Source: Spirodela intermedia
Taxonomy: Eukaryota; Streptophyta; Magnoliopsida; Alismatales; Araceae
Reading direction: 5' to 3'
Length of the DNA stretch: 64,000 nucleotides
Assembly (NCBI GenBank): GCA_902729315.2
Contig: LR746265.1
Coordinates: 9,109,392 to 9,173,391, forward strand
Shown here piece by piece: positions 45,569 through 58,335 of this stretch. Numbering within the stretch: position 1 is the stretch's first letter; every line of letters starts with the position of its first letter. The notes under the pieces are model-generated. The model saw only the letters and a program-made list of their open reading frames with translations, was not told the DNA's origin and made no database searches. Made by a program: the position numbers and the translations under genes.

Positions 45569-48500
45569 ATGCGTCCTCGCTCTACGAAGCACGGCGGAGT
45601 TCGGACAGCCGGCCGCCTTCTCCTCTCCTCTCCGTCGAGTTCTTCTGGATCCCTTTCTCGTGCGCGAATCCGGAGGAAGAGTGGGAGGCCGCATCCGGTG
45701 GAGGAGTCCACCGCCGAAGACGCCGAGGTCACGGTCGGCGCCGCCTCACGGAGAGGTCGTACGTTCCCAGGCTTCTGCTTCCCTGAAAGGCCGCTCCGGG
45801 TATGTTCTGGTGCCGTCTTTCGACGAATTCTCGCCTTTCGTTGATTCGGGGGTTATGTTCTAGTGCCGTCTTTCGATGGGTTCGTGATTTTCTCTGTGTC
45901 GGGGGCATCTTCTTGTGGACTCTTTCGATGGGATCTTTATTTTCTTTGATTTGGACTTTCGGTTGCCTGCGGTGGTGCGGGTGGTGCGAGATTGCTGAAG
46001 AAAGCTCTGGCTTTCCTCCTTCCTCTTATTTATTTACTTTCTTCCGATTTGTTTTGCCGCTTCGTTGCTGATTCGATTTGATGTTTGGTCTGGGTAGGGG
46101 GATCTATCTTCTTCTTTAGACTTCCATCAGATTGCTCTTTGGGGACGGATGAGTGTTACAGTCTGGAGGAGAAAAGATTATTTCAGCAAGGTTTATCGAT
46201 TGACGGTGACGGGTGAGCGTGTTGAATCAAGGGGCACATTCGATTTTCAGATCGCTGAGCGATCGACCAGGGTCTGGAGAAGAACCCGGTGATTTCCGGC
46301 AGGAAACAACACCCTCCGTACCTGCACCTCTCCCGAGCGTTATTCCCCACCCAGAAAAGCCATCAGAACTTGGTGGCGGGCTGTCCTGTTGAGAAAGCAG
46401 CTGGAATCGAGGGAGGAAGTGTGGACGAGGTTGTCGGGCTACAGGAGGAAGCGAGGATGTCTCCCATCCCGGATCGGGTACATGCTTCGACGTCCCTCAT
46501 TCCTTTCCTTGACGGCGACTGTAGAGAGCTTTCTCTCCCCATCCCAAAGCACATCACATCTTGACAATAGGAATGTCCTATCCAAAATCGACAGGTGCAG
46601 GTCGGAAATTCTCCATTATACAAGGTAGAGAGAATGTTGGGAGCAGGAGGTTTTGGGCTGGTCTACATTGGACGAAGGGTGGCTGGTGGATCTCAGGGCA
46701 ATGGGCCCAATGCCTTTAAGGTTTAGTTTCAACCTCCCATCACTCCTGCCACGGGAATCTTTAAATACTGCTGTTTTATGTTGTCTCTTTCATTTTCCTG
46801 CGGTGGGTGTAGGTAGCACTGAAGTTTGAGCATAGAAATAGCACGGGTTGCAGATTTGGCCCCCCATATGAATGGCAAGTTTATGAGTAAGAAGACACCC
46901 CCTACTGCTCTAATTTATTACGTATTGTGTCGATCTAAAACTATGTTCTTCACCTGACTTTGTGAATATGGTTTTAGCCATCTCAAGGGATGCTATGGAT
47001 TACCTAGGGTGCACTACAAGGGCCGCCAAGGAGATTATTTCGTCATGGTTGGCGTAGAGTCTTTCATTTTATTGTTTCCTCGAATTATATTTTTTATTGA
47101 AAGCTAGTTATGATATTGTTGATGATGATTGCTGCAGATCATGGACATCCTTGGACCAAGTCTTCTGGATGTGTTCATATCCATTGGGCAAGTGTAAGAA
47201 AATAATCTTGACTTCATATTCAAAGTCAATATTCTGTTGAAAATTGTGCTATTGAGTTTGACTAACTCCTTGGACAGAATGCCACCAAATATGGTGGCTT
47301 GTATTGCTGTGGAGGCAATATCCATCCTTGAGAAGCTACACCAAAAAGGGTATGTATGGCTTTGTGGCAGTGTGATATTTTTTCAATTATATTTTCGCAA
47401 AGGTCACAGTAATTAATTCATTGCTCCCTTGTGCACTCCCTCCCTCCACCCACACAAAAAAAAAACATGCCAGGTTTGTGCATGGAGACGTCAAGCCAGA
47501 GAATTTATTGTTGGGTAAACCCGGAAGCTCAGGGGAGAAGAAGCTTTTTCTCATCGACTTTGGGCTGGGTATGTTGCTGCATTCCAATCACTTCTTGTTT
47601 TCACCTCTCGTGCCTATTGATTTTAGAGTAGGGTTTGTTTTTCCAAGTATATAAACAAATTTGTCTTGACTGAGAAGTCCCTGTCTGTATCAACATCAGT
47701 GATATTTTTGTGCTTTGTTCAGAGCCTGTACAAATGCTAATTGGTGTCATTAATATTTTAATCAGCTTCAATGTGGAGGGACAGTTTGTCAGGCCAGCAT
47801 GTCAGATTATGCCAACAGCCAGATAATTTCAGGTTTTTTGGGAAACGATATTCTATTTTTTCCCTAAATTCTTAGCTAAGATGAGGATTCATAAAATCTT
47901 ACCCCTACCTTACTATCTATCTCATGTTCCCTAGGGGCACAACACGATATGCAAGCGTCCATGCACATTTAGGCCTCACAGCGAGTAGAAGAGATGATCT
48001 TGAGTCATTGGCCTACACTCTGATTTTTTTGATTAAAGGAAGGCTGCCGTGGGAAGGTTATCAGGTTTGCTTCCACCTCTACTTGTACATGTTCTCCCAT
48101 CTCTTTGATTCATCACTTGCTGATTCTTATGCCAACTATGTAGGGGAATGACAAGAGGTTTCTAGTCTTCATGAACAAGACTGTAACCTCCCCCGAGACG
48201 CTGTGTGGTGGCTGTCCCCCTCCTTTCGCACAATTCCTTGAAGCAGTGAAGAAGATACAATTTGTTGAGCAGCCCACCTACTCGAAGCTCATTTCTCTTT
48301 TTGGAAGCTTGATATGCTCCCCCTGCACCCTGTTAAAGACCATTCGGATTGATGCAATTTTGAAGGTGGTTGCAAACATGACATCACTGAAATTACCTCG
48401 CATATTTTTATTTTATGTCAGATGGTTTTATCTCTTTTTCATGGCTCTATCATCTGTTGTTAAATAGGCTGACCATGTTTCCAACAGGTTCACCAAAAAC

Positions 48501-48583
48501 GTGGAAGATTGCAGGTAAATCATGAAGAAGATGAGTGTCATAGAAAGAAACGGATAAAATGTTTGATTGATGACAGACCATGA
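45569..48583 (+). CDS. Casein kinase 1 / MUT9-like protein kinase, C-terminally truncated, copy 2
   Basis: Inferred exons: 45569-45799, 46271-46477, 46595-46720, 46813-46886, 46978-47047, 47138-47193, 47278-47349, 47474-47568, 47766-47832, 47935-48064, 48144-48365, 48488-48583. The 481-residue product equals that of copy 1 except for one substitution I can see: Gly instead of Arg at about residue 296 ([12 protein letters not shown]), just after the catalytic loop. One synonymous change occurs in GYQ near 48058. All kinase motifs and splice sites are kept. The shared early stop after [10 protein letters not shown] shows that the truncation came before the duplication. Gly at 296 resembles the usual family residue (GKPG/GQPG), so the copy 1 Arg is probably derived. 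Confidence 0.8.
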
Positions 48584-49726
48584 CCATGTACATGTAAGAA
48601 TATAAATAAAATCTGTAAAGTGCCAATTGAGAAAACATAAATCTCATGACTAAATTATTTATTATTATTGTTCTTATTTATTCATAAAGAAAATGATAGT
48701 TTAAAAGCCTCATATTAAGGGCATGAATATAATACTTTTTTAATGTAATCATAACTATTGATAAAGGTGTGTAATTATTTATGCAAAAAGAGAAACTATA
48801 TCAATCAATGATAATAATATAAGACAATCATTTAGAGGGCGTGAGTATAAGTAGATATTTATATAATAGTTACTTTTGCTAGGAATATGTATCATTTATT
48901 GCCAACATTTAAACTTTAGAAATGTTTTGTACCTACTATTTATTCACCTTGGAAATGGCACCACTTTAGACGTAACCTATTAAGTACAGGAATATAATAT
49001 GTTTAAGTACATTCACACTTACAAATTATCAAAAACAATTATTAGACCCATAAATGTAAATTTTATGCATAAATAATGAATATTACTTCTTTATAAGAAA
49101 GCTGGCACATAAAAATACAGTATTAAAGGGAAGAAATCTAATATTATTTCATACAATCATAATGATTAGTTGCAATGAATAATTACTATAGTTTACCAAA
49201 AATAAAAATTTTATCAGTAAATAAATGAACACTACAAGTATTGGATTAAATGGCACGAATTTGATAGTTTAGGTTATATTTATAATTACTAATCACTATG
49301 ATTAAATATTATTTATTAGAATACGTAAAGTTATGAAGAAATAATAATTATGTATTGGAAGCTTATGTGTCCACCAAAGGACACACATCCACCCCATAAT
49401 GTGTTCAGAACCACATGTAGTCCAAAACTAAAAGTAATGTAATGCCATAATTGGTTCCCATCATAGTAAAAGTATGATTTCTTTAGTGATGATCTAAAAA
49501 TTAAGAAACATCTAAATTCATAGAAGATTGGGTAGATAAAGAGGAGTTTGAAATAAAAGTCACATAGCTATGCTTTGTAATGTTTTCAATTTGAAAAGCA
49601 TATTTTGACAAAGTTAAATCTTATATGATTCACATGGATGAATGTCATCGTATATACCTTTTATACATTGCACCCTCTAGATGTTTTCCTAAACTTGAAG
49701 CAAAATGTAGCCATCATCAAATCTTG
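48584..49726. other. AT-rich region downstream of kinase copy 2
   Basis: Matches 27040-28119 and 29744-29816 with the solo LTR absent. The empty target site ATACC is at 49654-49658. No gene is seen. Confidence 0.6.
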
Positions 49727-50138
49727 ATTCATTCCATTGATGAGTGGAAAATAAATTTCTTGTCTAAAGTAGGACTTTAAGTATAAGTAGGAAAGTTATT
49801 GCATTAACAAGTGTGCCGACCATCACATTTATGAGGATGATGAATTAATCATGAAAACTATTTATTGAAACAAATTATTATCTATTTTGACTGTAGTCAA
49901 ATGTACAATTGTAATTAAGAGTTACATAATTCTATATGCGACCCCTATTAAATGTTTTTGAGCAAAATTTGTTGTATATAAATTTGTATATAGTTTTACA
50001 CATATAAAATGAGATTTTTGCCTTTTTAAGAGCACACGTACAATATTTTTAATTAAATTGATAATATTTTCAATTACAATATTTTTACCTTTATTAGTTG
50101 TTAATATAATGTCTTTTTTTGTCATAATAGGAAACCAC
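49727..50138. other. Unassigned AT-rich sequence
   Basis: Not repeated elsewhere in the window. It has short open frames only and no recognisable gene. Confidence 0.5.
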
Positions 50139-51267
50139 TAATAAGTTTTCATTATCATGAGTTAATAATTAGTAAATAATATAGTTTTAGCCTTAACTCA
50201 TGATAAATAGACTTATATTTCTGTTAAACTATGAAAAGTAGTTTTCAATTGATTAATGTGACTTTTTTAGATAATTAAGTAATTTTCTATGCATTTATAT
50301 GATTTTTATAATCCTATTTTTGAGATAAATCAAGAAAAAGAAATTAAAATAAAAATATAGCAAAAAGAGGGGACCCGCTAGCCAACCGGGCCTACAAGTG
50401 GGTCAGAAGCGTAGTCGGGGGGAGCCACGAGCAGGGGTTCGGGTGACTAGGACCAATGGGGGCATGTGTGCGCCACTCCCCTTCCACGTCACCGGTGGCC
50501 AGCTAAGTCTAAGACACCGATGGTCAACTGGTCGTGGGGCAAGGAGCACCCGTACACACGTACGCGTGCGAGGGCAGACCATCTTATTGCCTTCTCTTGA
50601 GATGGTCCTAGGTATTATTTTATTTCGAGAGAAGAGATCTCTACTAATAGACGGTAGGTTTAGTTTATATTCGGCATATGTTCTGAAATATTTCCGATGT
50701 GGGAGTAAATGTTTTCTGATCCAGCGGTACACAGAGAGCCACATCATCCGATTAGCCTGATCCTACTATTGGCAAACCACCACGATACTAGATGAGTAAA
50801 GTGATCCATCAGTAGTTTGTGAATTCGATGCCGCTTAGCACACATATGGCCTTAAAGGCTGATCTAATGGCTATAGAGGTGCCATGGTATCGGAACTTAA
50901 GTTTCTGATCAGCAGTGGTTCACGGCAGATTGATCCTACATTGCTCAGAGTGCCACATGACCAAGTTCATCTGATCCAGCGGCTTGTGAAGTGCCACAAT
51001 ACTAGGAACTTAAATTCTCACACATATCACCATAAGAGATATAAAGATAATAATCAATTATTGTCTAATAAAAAAGATATTATCGATTATCTTTAAAATC
51101 CCGACAATAGTTGTGAATATGGCAATTTGTTCTTTCCTTCTTTTTCACGATCGACATCTTTGGCGATCGGCAAGCTTCTTCCTTCCTTCTTTCCCCGACT
51201 ACACTCAAGGCCTCTAGTGAGTGGTCAGCTCTTTCCTTCTCTCCTCATATGACGGTGACAGCATAGT

Positions 51268-52953
51268 TGATGTGACTTAGTCGTTGTATAGTAAATCACG
51301 TAAATTTTAAATTTATAAAACTAGAAAATATGATTTTTTTAAGTAGTGGCAATTTTTTAAGTCGATCACAAAGATGTAACATAATATCAGGTAATTATTC
51401 AAATTTTTCCTCAAAGAATGCTATTTTTATAAATTTTATACTAGGAAATAAAAATAAAATATATTTAAAATTTACGAAAAAGGAAAATAAGGGTGCGGAC
51501 GTCAGGATGACGTCAACACCCGGCGAACGCAAATCGAGAGAAAATAGAGTTCCGCTTAGTGATTCTTACATAAGCGATTATAGATGATTTAATTGATCAA
51601 ATTAATATCTGTAAAAGTCGAAAGAATCATAATTGAATGAAGTATATCTTGGTAAATTTAAATCACATAAATTATCACTAAATGAAGTGAAAATTAAGTT
51701 GAATGTAAGAAAATAGAATTCCGGCATCGCGGCGGCGATGCGTCGGCGATGCACCGGAATCCTGAACGTTCAGGAGGATTGTTGTGCAGTGTTCATGGCC
51801 TCGAAAGCTCTCTTTGGACAAGGACGATGTGGGCAATCTCTAGATCTCTTAGCGAAGTCTAGAGATCAATGAAATGGGTCATCAAATCATCTCTAGTAGT
51901 TGTCACCTGGTAAAGTGGAAAGATGGTGACTTTGTAACTCTCCAACGATTGTCACCCAATGAAGAGGAGCTAGATGGAGGTGGGGCGCATGTCAGGGAGC
52001 TTCATCCTCAGGTCCACATAGTAAGAGGAGGCTCTTCATCGCATCCAGTACGCTCTCAAGAGGTGACGACTCATCTCCCGGCCGATCATCCTCTTCCCAA
52101 TGACAGCTTGTTTGTCGATCAATCGAACATGATTTACTCGATGGATTCACGATCCTTTTATCGCGAATCATTCAGCAATTTTAGTAACAATGCTCCACGA
52201 ATCACATTGACGAGATTTTTGCCAATGATCTAGTAATTCTGGCGGCTTAATCTTTCACTAGCGATCAGGAAAGTCACGATAATCAGATAAAAATACGAGT
52301 TTAGGCTCTAGGAGGATTCGAACTTGCACTAGTTGTCCGCTTGCATGAGAGAGATTGAAATAAGTACTCTAATGCCCTTATCAAATGACATCATCATGGT
52401 ATATCTATGTTATAAATAAGGGGTATTGTAAATATTAAAATTATTGAAGCCTTTCAAGGAAGGTGTGACGTGGGTTTAATCCCACATCGCTTGTGTGCCG
52501 AAGTTTTGGGCGAATATATAGTAATATTACATTTGCAATCAAATCCCTTTCTCGCACGTGCATGACCACTCCTTGCCCCACAGTCGGCTGGCCACCGGTG
52601 ACGTGGAAGGGGAGTGGCGCACACATGCCCCTATCGGTCTTAGCTGCTCGAGCCCTTGCTCATGGCTCCTCCCCGACTGTGCTTCCGACCCGCATGCGGG
52701 CCCGACTGGCTGGCAGGTCCCCCCACATTTTGCTATATTTTTATTTTTATTTCTTTTTCTTCATTTATCTCAAAAGTAAGATTGTAAAAATCATATAAAT
52801 TCATAGAAAATCACATAATTAGCCAAAAATTCACGTTAATCAACTGAAAACTACTTTTCACACTTTAACACAAATATAAGTCTATTTATCATGAGTTAAG
52901 GCTAAAACTATATTATTTACTTATTATTAACTCATGATAATGAAGACTTATCA
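51268..52953 (-). mobile_element. Solo Athila LTR inside LTR2
   Basis: Complete LTR (inverted ends TGATGTGACTTAG and GACTTATCA) with a near-perfect target duplication, ATAGT at 51263-51267 and CTAGT at 52954-52958. The inverted LTR2 copy at about 57250 shows the uninterrupted site. About 100 bp near 52350-52450 are absent from other full LTR copies, though part of that sequence recurs at 7630-7655. Confidence 0.85.
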
Positions 52954-53660
52954 CTAGTCAACCCCTCTTTTGGCAGATCTCTCCAACAAACAACGCAGCG
53001 CTTCCAGACGATACTTCTATGACCTTCGGCATGGTGCGGCATGTCCGAATGAAACTAAGCCACCACACTAGTGTCTCTAATTGCCCAAGAGGCAAACTAA
53101 ACTTGGGTAATGATTTATTTCCTATTTTCAGCATTTATATACCCTCTTCTATCATTTATTTATATTTTACGACAAGTTCTTTCCGTTTCATGCACGTTTC
53201 AATTGAAATGAGTAGAACTAATTTAAAACTTGATGAATGATCTTTGTTCTTCTTCTAAATCTTCCAAAACTCGTCTGAGATCAAGCTAAGATCATTTCTA
53301 ATTTATTTTCTATTGCTTTTCGCAGTCAAATCTCAACGTATTCACATTTCTAGTGTTCTGTGAATAACGAGTATTTTTTTATTTTCGAATGCAAAATCAT
53401 CGAGATTAAAGACTAATTAATAAGCCTTCAATGGTTAAAACATGTTGAAGACATTCACGGCTGACCCTATGTCATGTGTGTGAATCCTCGAGTACACATT
53501 CATCCGAGAAAATGGGTTGAACGTATTTCTCTCTTTCTTCATTTTTCATCTTATTTCTCTCTCTCCCTCTCTCGTAAGACCTCGCTTCTCTCTCCGTCTC
53601 TCGTGAGATCTCTCCCTTTCTCTCTCTCTCTCTTGATCGATCTCCTTCTATTTCTCTCCC

Positions 53661-53866
53661 TTTCGTGGGAGATCTCGTCCCTTCTCTCTCTCGTGAGAGC
53701 TTTCTCTCCTCCTCTCTATTTCTCTTCCTTTCACGAGAGATCTCATCCCTTCTCTCTCTCATGAGAGCTCTCTCTCCTCCTCTCTCTCTTTCTCTCCCTT
53801 TCACAAGAGATCTCATCCCTTATCTCTCTCGTGAGAGCTCTCTCTTCTTTCTCTCTTTTCCTCCTT
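53661..53866 (+). repeat. CT-rich minisatellite, three 68-70 bp units, in LTR2
   Basis: Units at 53661-53728, 53729-53798 and 53799-53866 share TTTC(A/G)(C/T)..GAGATCTC..CCCTT and CTCTCTC(A/G)TGAGAGC cores. They lie in a wider CT-rich tract (53525-53880). The inverted LTR2 has the corresponding GA-rich tract at about 56385-56640. Long open frames over this tract are low-complexity artefacts. Confidence 0.75.
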
Positions 53867-54106
53867 TTTCTCCGCTTCTCTTCCTTTATTCTTCTCACCT
53901 CACCCTTCTATTTTATTATTTCTATTAACTATTAATAAAATATTTAAAATTACTTTATATATAAATTTAATTTGTTTTCACAACGGATTAATCAATTTCC
54001 TTGTGTTCGGCCTGAGACTTACTTCTATACTAGTATTTTATTAGGTCTTAGTTATAAATATTATTAGATAGTGTACATTTAAACACAACAGCAAGTGCAC
54101 ATTAGG

Positions 54107-56160
54107 AGGCAATTGAGACATTTTGTAACTATAAAGGGATTGAGATGTCCTCTCAGTCATTTGATCCACATGAGGAGGGATTGTTGTGTTAGCTTGATGT
54201 AGTAGTACTAATAGCAACACTATAACCCAAAACCTGTGGACAATCTCTTCTCAAAGGAAAGGATAATTTCTACTAAAATATCATCAATAGACGAGGAATT
54301 GAATATTAGGATGAGAGAGAAAGAGAGGAGTTAGAGGACTCAAGGGAGATGCTAAAATATCATGAGGATAAGAAGGATAACAAACCTTAGAGTGGGTCAA
54401 AATCTAGGATACAAACCTTAGAACATATCAAACTCTAAGACTCATCCTCACTTCAAAATTGGACCATTATGAGTCTTTTGAAAGTGCTTTGCCTTTTGTT
54501 CTGCTCTTTCATCTTCTAAAATCATCTCTGTTTCGTACCTATTCATCTCTAGGGGCAGCTAAAGAGGGTGATGGTCAACTTCGTCACCTACAGGGTGTGG
54601 ATGATGAGGCGATGACCTCATCAAGTTTTCTCCTATCATATTGAGGCTCAAAGGGAGTCCATTTTCTTATTCTCAAAGGGTCATGAGGTAGGTCTCCTCA
54701 TCCATCTATAAATCGTCCCAAAGTTGCAATGCTAATAGCATTTTTAAGTTCAATCATGTCTCTCAAGTTCTTATGATGAAGCACAAGTTCAGTCCTTTTT
54801 AAAGCCATACACTATGTACATATGTATTGATTCCTACTTGTGACTTAATTAAGAACTTTATGTTGAAGCTGGCGTCAAAATAATATTTTGGCAACAATGT
54901 GAAATTGATAGCACCTTCCTATGCCCCAATCTTCAATACAGTCTTACACACAGCCTAACATTGAGTTGATGCTCTTGATTTGATTGTTTCCTTGTGACAA
55001 CATTAGGCTGAATAAAGAAACCTCCTTGTTTGAGAGAAAGTTGTGGTTGGCCCTATTGTCAATCATTGCAATGGTAATCTGCCCATTGATATTGGCCCCA
55101 AGTCATATGTTGTCACCATGTCTTGGGCCTCCATTACATTGATGGCCCATGTAGGTAAAACACTTGTTATTTGTTCATCCATGTTGTATTGCATTAGTCT
55201 TGAGTTTCTCTTGGTCATTGTTAGTGTCCAGCCCATAATTGTCACCATATTGTTTCCTGTGGTGACCATCTCTCCAATTTATCACCTTCTATGTGTCCTA
55301 TTATTTGTTCTCAATATCATTAAATCATTACATTGAGTATTCAATAGTCAATAAAATCATCTATTAGCACCCTCATCTTATGTATGTTCCTTTTTCCATA
55401 ATGTGATAGCTTTGCATGTGCCTATGGCAGTAAAGTTGACATAAAATTGAAGCATTTTTTTCTATTATATATTTTTTTGTTGAGTAGAAAATTAAATTTC
55501 TTCACATACTCCTACACCTAACTTGAGTGCTTCAAATATCAAAATGTGTCATATGCCTTCTAGACAAGTCATAGGAATTACTTTAGTTCCCAAGTGAATG
55601 CCTCCTAGATGTCAATGAGGTCTCTTATTTGGTCATTTATGTATATATACCATCAAAGTTTGGTGTTGCTCATTAAGTAAATGATTGTTGACTTTCTCCA
55701 CTTCATGAATGCGGACTACTCAAAAGTAATTTCACACTCCATTGTTGGCATTTACAAGTTTCCTCAATGTCACATAACCTCACACTCAATGGAGACCTTA
55801 TAGAAGCATATAAGAAAACAAGAAGACATTTTACCTCACAACAAGTTAGTATAGGAGAGTGATGACCCAAGTATCTACGCTTACTACCTTAGGCATTGCC
55901 AATGGTTACTCTATTTATCGGGGGGAGATCCAAGTAGATGAGACACTTATATTATACACACATGAATTACATGCATCTATTATACACAACTCTCCATATG
56001 TTGAGCACTCAGTCATGTGTTTACACTATTACATGACATCTCATGTCATCCTGCACCCTTCATGCACACATGAACTATCTTACACCATGCTATGTACCCC
56101 ACACACTATTGTGCATTATGGTGTGTCCTATGTCATTAGTGTTGTGCTATCTTGTGCCAC
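54107..56160. other. Spacer between the two inverted LTR2 copies
   Basis: 2.05 kb of unassigned sequence. On the minus strand near 55030-55100 a degraded frame gives DNRANHNFLSNKEVSLFSLM, faintly like the DSGATHNFIS protease motif of some gypsy elements, so it may be an old retroelement interior. No intact gene is present. Confidence 0.35.
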
Positions 56161-58320
56161 ACACACTAATGTGTACTTGTCATTGTGTTTAAATGATCAT
56201 TATTTAATAATATTTATAATTAAGACTTAATAAAATATGAGTATAAAAGTAAGTCTCATGTCAAACATAAGGCGATTGATTAATTTGTCGTGAAAATAAA
56301 TTTAGTTTATATATAAAGTGATTTTAATATTTTATTAATATTTAATAGAAATAATAAAATAAAAGGGTGAGGTGAGAAGGATAAAGGAAGGGAAGCGAAA
56401 AGAGGAAGGAGGAAAAGAGAAAGAGAAGAGAGAGCTCTCACAAACGACGAGAGTAGAGATCTCTCGTGAAAAAAGAGAGAAAGAGAGAGGACATCTCATG
56501 TGAGATGGAGATAGAAAAGTTTCACAAGAGAGAGAGAGGAGAGAGAGGGAGAGAGAGAATGAGATTGATCGAGAGAAAGGGAGAGAATCTCATGAGATAG
56601 GGAGAGAGAAGAAGAGATTTCATGAGACAGGGACAGAAAGAAATAAAATGATAATAAAGAAATAGAGAAATACAATCAACCCATTTTCATAGTGACCATT
56701 CTTCTCAAACAAATGTATGCTCGAGAATTGACACGCATGACATGAGGTCAGCCGTGAATGTCTTCTTTAATTTATTTTAACTATTGAATGCTCATTAATC
56801 AACTTTTAATCTCAGTGATTTTATTTTTGAAAATAGAAAAATACTTGTTATTCATGAAATATCAAGAATCTAAATACATCAAAATTCAACTATGAAAATT
56901 AATAGAAAATAAGTTAAAAATTATCTTTGCTTTGATCTTAGACGAGTTTCGAAGGATTCAAAAGAGCAAAGATCATTTATCAAGTTTTAAATTAGTTCTA
57001 CTCATTTCAATTGAAATATGCATGAAACAAAAATAACTTATTGTAAAATATAAATAAATGACAAAAGAAGGTAAATAAAAAATGTTGAAAGTAGGAAATA
57101 AATCATTGCCCAAGTTTAGCCTGGTTCTTGAACAACTGAAGACATCGGTGTGATGGCTTGATTTCGTCTGAATGTGTCACATCACACTAGAAGTCACAGA
57201 AGTAAGTGTTGCGTCACTTGTCGAAGCGGTCCGCTAAAAAGAAGGGCCGACTACACTGTCACCGTTGTCTAAGGGGAGAAGGAAAGAACTTACCACTCAG
57301 CGGAGACCTTGAGTGTAGTCGGGGGAGGAAGGAATGAGCTCACCGATTGCTAGAGACATAGATCATGCAAAAGCAAAGAAGAACGGATTGTTGTATTCTC
57401 GACTACTGTTGAAATTTTAAAAATAATTGATAATATCTATTTTATCAGACAATAATAGATTATTGTCTTTATATCTCTAATAGTGATACGTGCAAGAACT
57501 TAAGTTCCTAGTATTATGATGCTTCATGAGCTGCTAGATCATATGTGTTTGGTCACGTGGCACGTTGAGCGATGCAAGATCAGCCCACCACAAACTACTA
57601 CCGATCAAGAACTTAAGTCCTTAGTACTGTGACACCTCCTTAGTTGTCGGATCATCATTTAAGGCTACGTACGTGCTGAGCAACGTCAGATTCGCAAACT
57701 GCCGATTGATTACTTAACACTTCTAGGATCATGGCAGTTCACCAGCTGCAAGATCTAACTTATTTGATAATGTGGCTCATGGAACATTGTTGGATCATAC
57801 CACCCTCTAGATGGCTATCATGAAACACACGAGAACTTTAAGTCTCACATCGAAAAGTTAGGTTCTCTCAATAGAGATCCCTTCTCTCAAAATAAAATAA
57901 TGTCTAAGATCATCTTGGGAGAAGGTAAAAAGTGGTATGCCCTGGTGAGGACACATATGTATGACACTTCTTGCTCCACGACTAGTTGGCCACCAGAACG
58001 TGGCAGGAGAAAGTGATGCACACGTGTATGAAGCAAGCCCTCTAGCACTCAAGCCCAGCTCGTGGTTGGTCTCTAGGTCTAGGTCTACCCACAACTACAA
58101 CAACCCCTCTAGGTCAGCAGCCAAATGCCGATTTACTAGTGGGTGGTGATATTTTTATATTTTATTCTTTTATTTTTCTAGATAATCAAAAATTGTGCTA
58201 ACTATTTTTACCTTCAGACTTCTAAAATTAACAATATATTCCTATATTTATTCTAAAAGTTAAAAAAATAAAATAATATAATGTAATTAATTAAACACAA
58301 AAATCTAGTTTTAATAAATA
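56161..58320 (-). mobile_element. LTR2, minus orientation (3' LTR)
   Basis: Inverted, diverged counterpart of 50139-54106. It is abutted on the right at 58321-58335 by CCCCCAACTTTGG, an inverted polypurine tract, so on the minus strand it is a 3' LTR and its element's interior would lie to the right. The left boundary is estimated from where similarity between the two copies ends. Confidence 0.6.
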
Positions 58321-58335
58321 CCCCCAACTTTGGAT

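Larger units (their letters stand above)
44490..49726 (+). repeat. Segmental duplication, copy 2 (kinase block)
   Basis: Counterpart of 22946-29816 with a constant offset of 21,544 through the gene. It lacks the solo LTR of copy 1. Beyond 49726 the sequence continues into DNA not found next to copy 1, so this copy carries the longer right flank. Confidence 0.93.
50139..54106 (+). mobile_element. LTR of a second, related family (LTR2), plus orientation, interrupted by a solo Athila LTR
   Basis: Runs 50139-51267 and 52959-54106 around an inserted LTR. The first 370 bp resemble the Athila LTR start (TAATAAGTTTTCATTATCATGAG). From about 50507 the sequence is different and pairs with the inverted copy at 56161-58320, for example the region AACTTAAGTTCCTAGTA-like repeats and the CT-rich block. 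No polypurine tract precedes it and no primer-binding site is evident after it. The exact 3' end is uncertain. Confidence 0.6.

Noticed and set aside
53472-53816. 114-codon minus-strand frame rich in Arg-Glu
   Set aside because: It is the translation of the CT/GA-rich minisatellite and lacks any non-repetitive domain.
54980-55300. Gypsy protease in the LTR2 spacer
   Set aside because: DNRANHNFLS only faintly resembles DSGATHNFIS, with stops nearby; too weak to annotate as a gene.
55859-56230. 123-codon plus-strand frame with many His, Tyr and Thr
   Set aside because: Derived from short ACAC/CATG-type repeats; no domain, splice or codon support.
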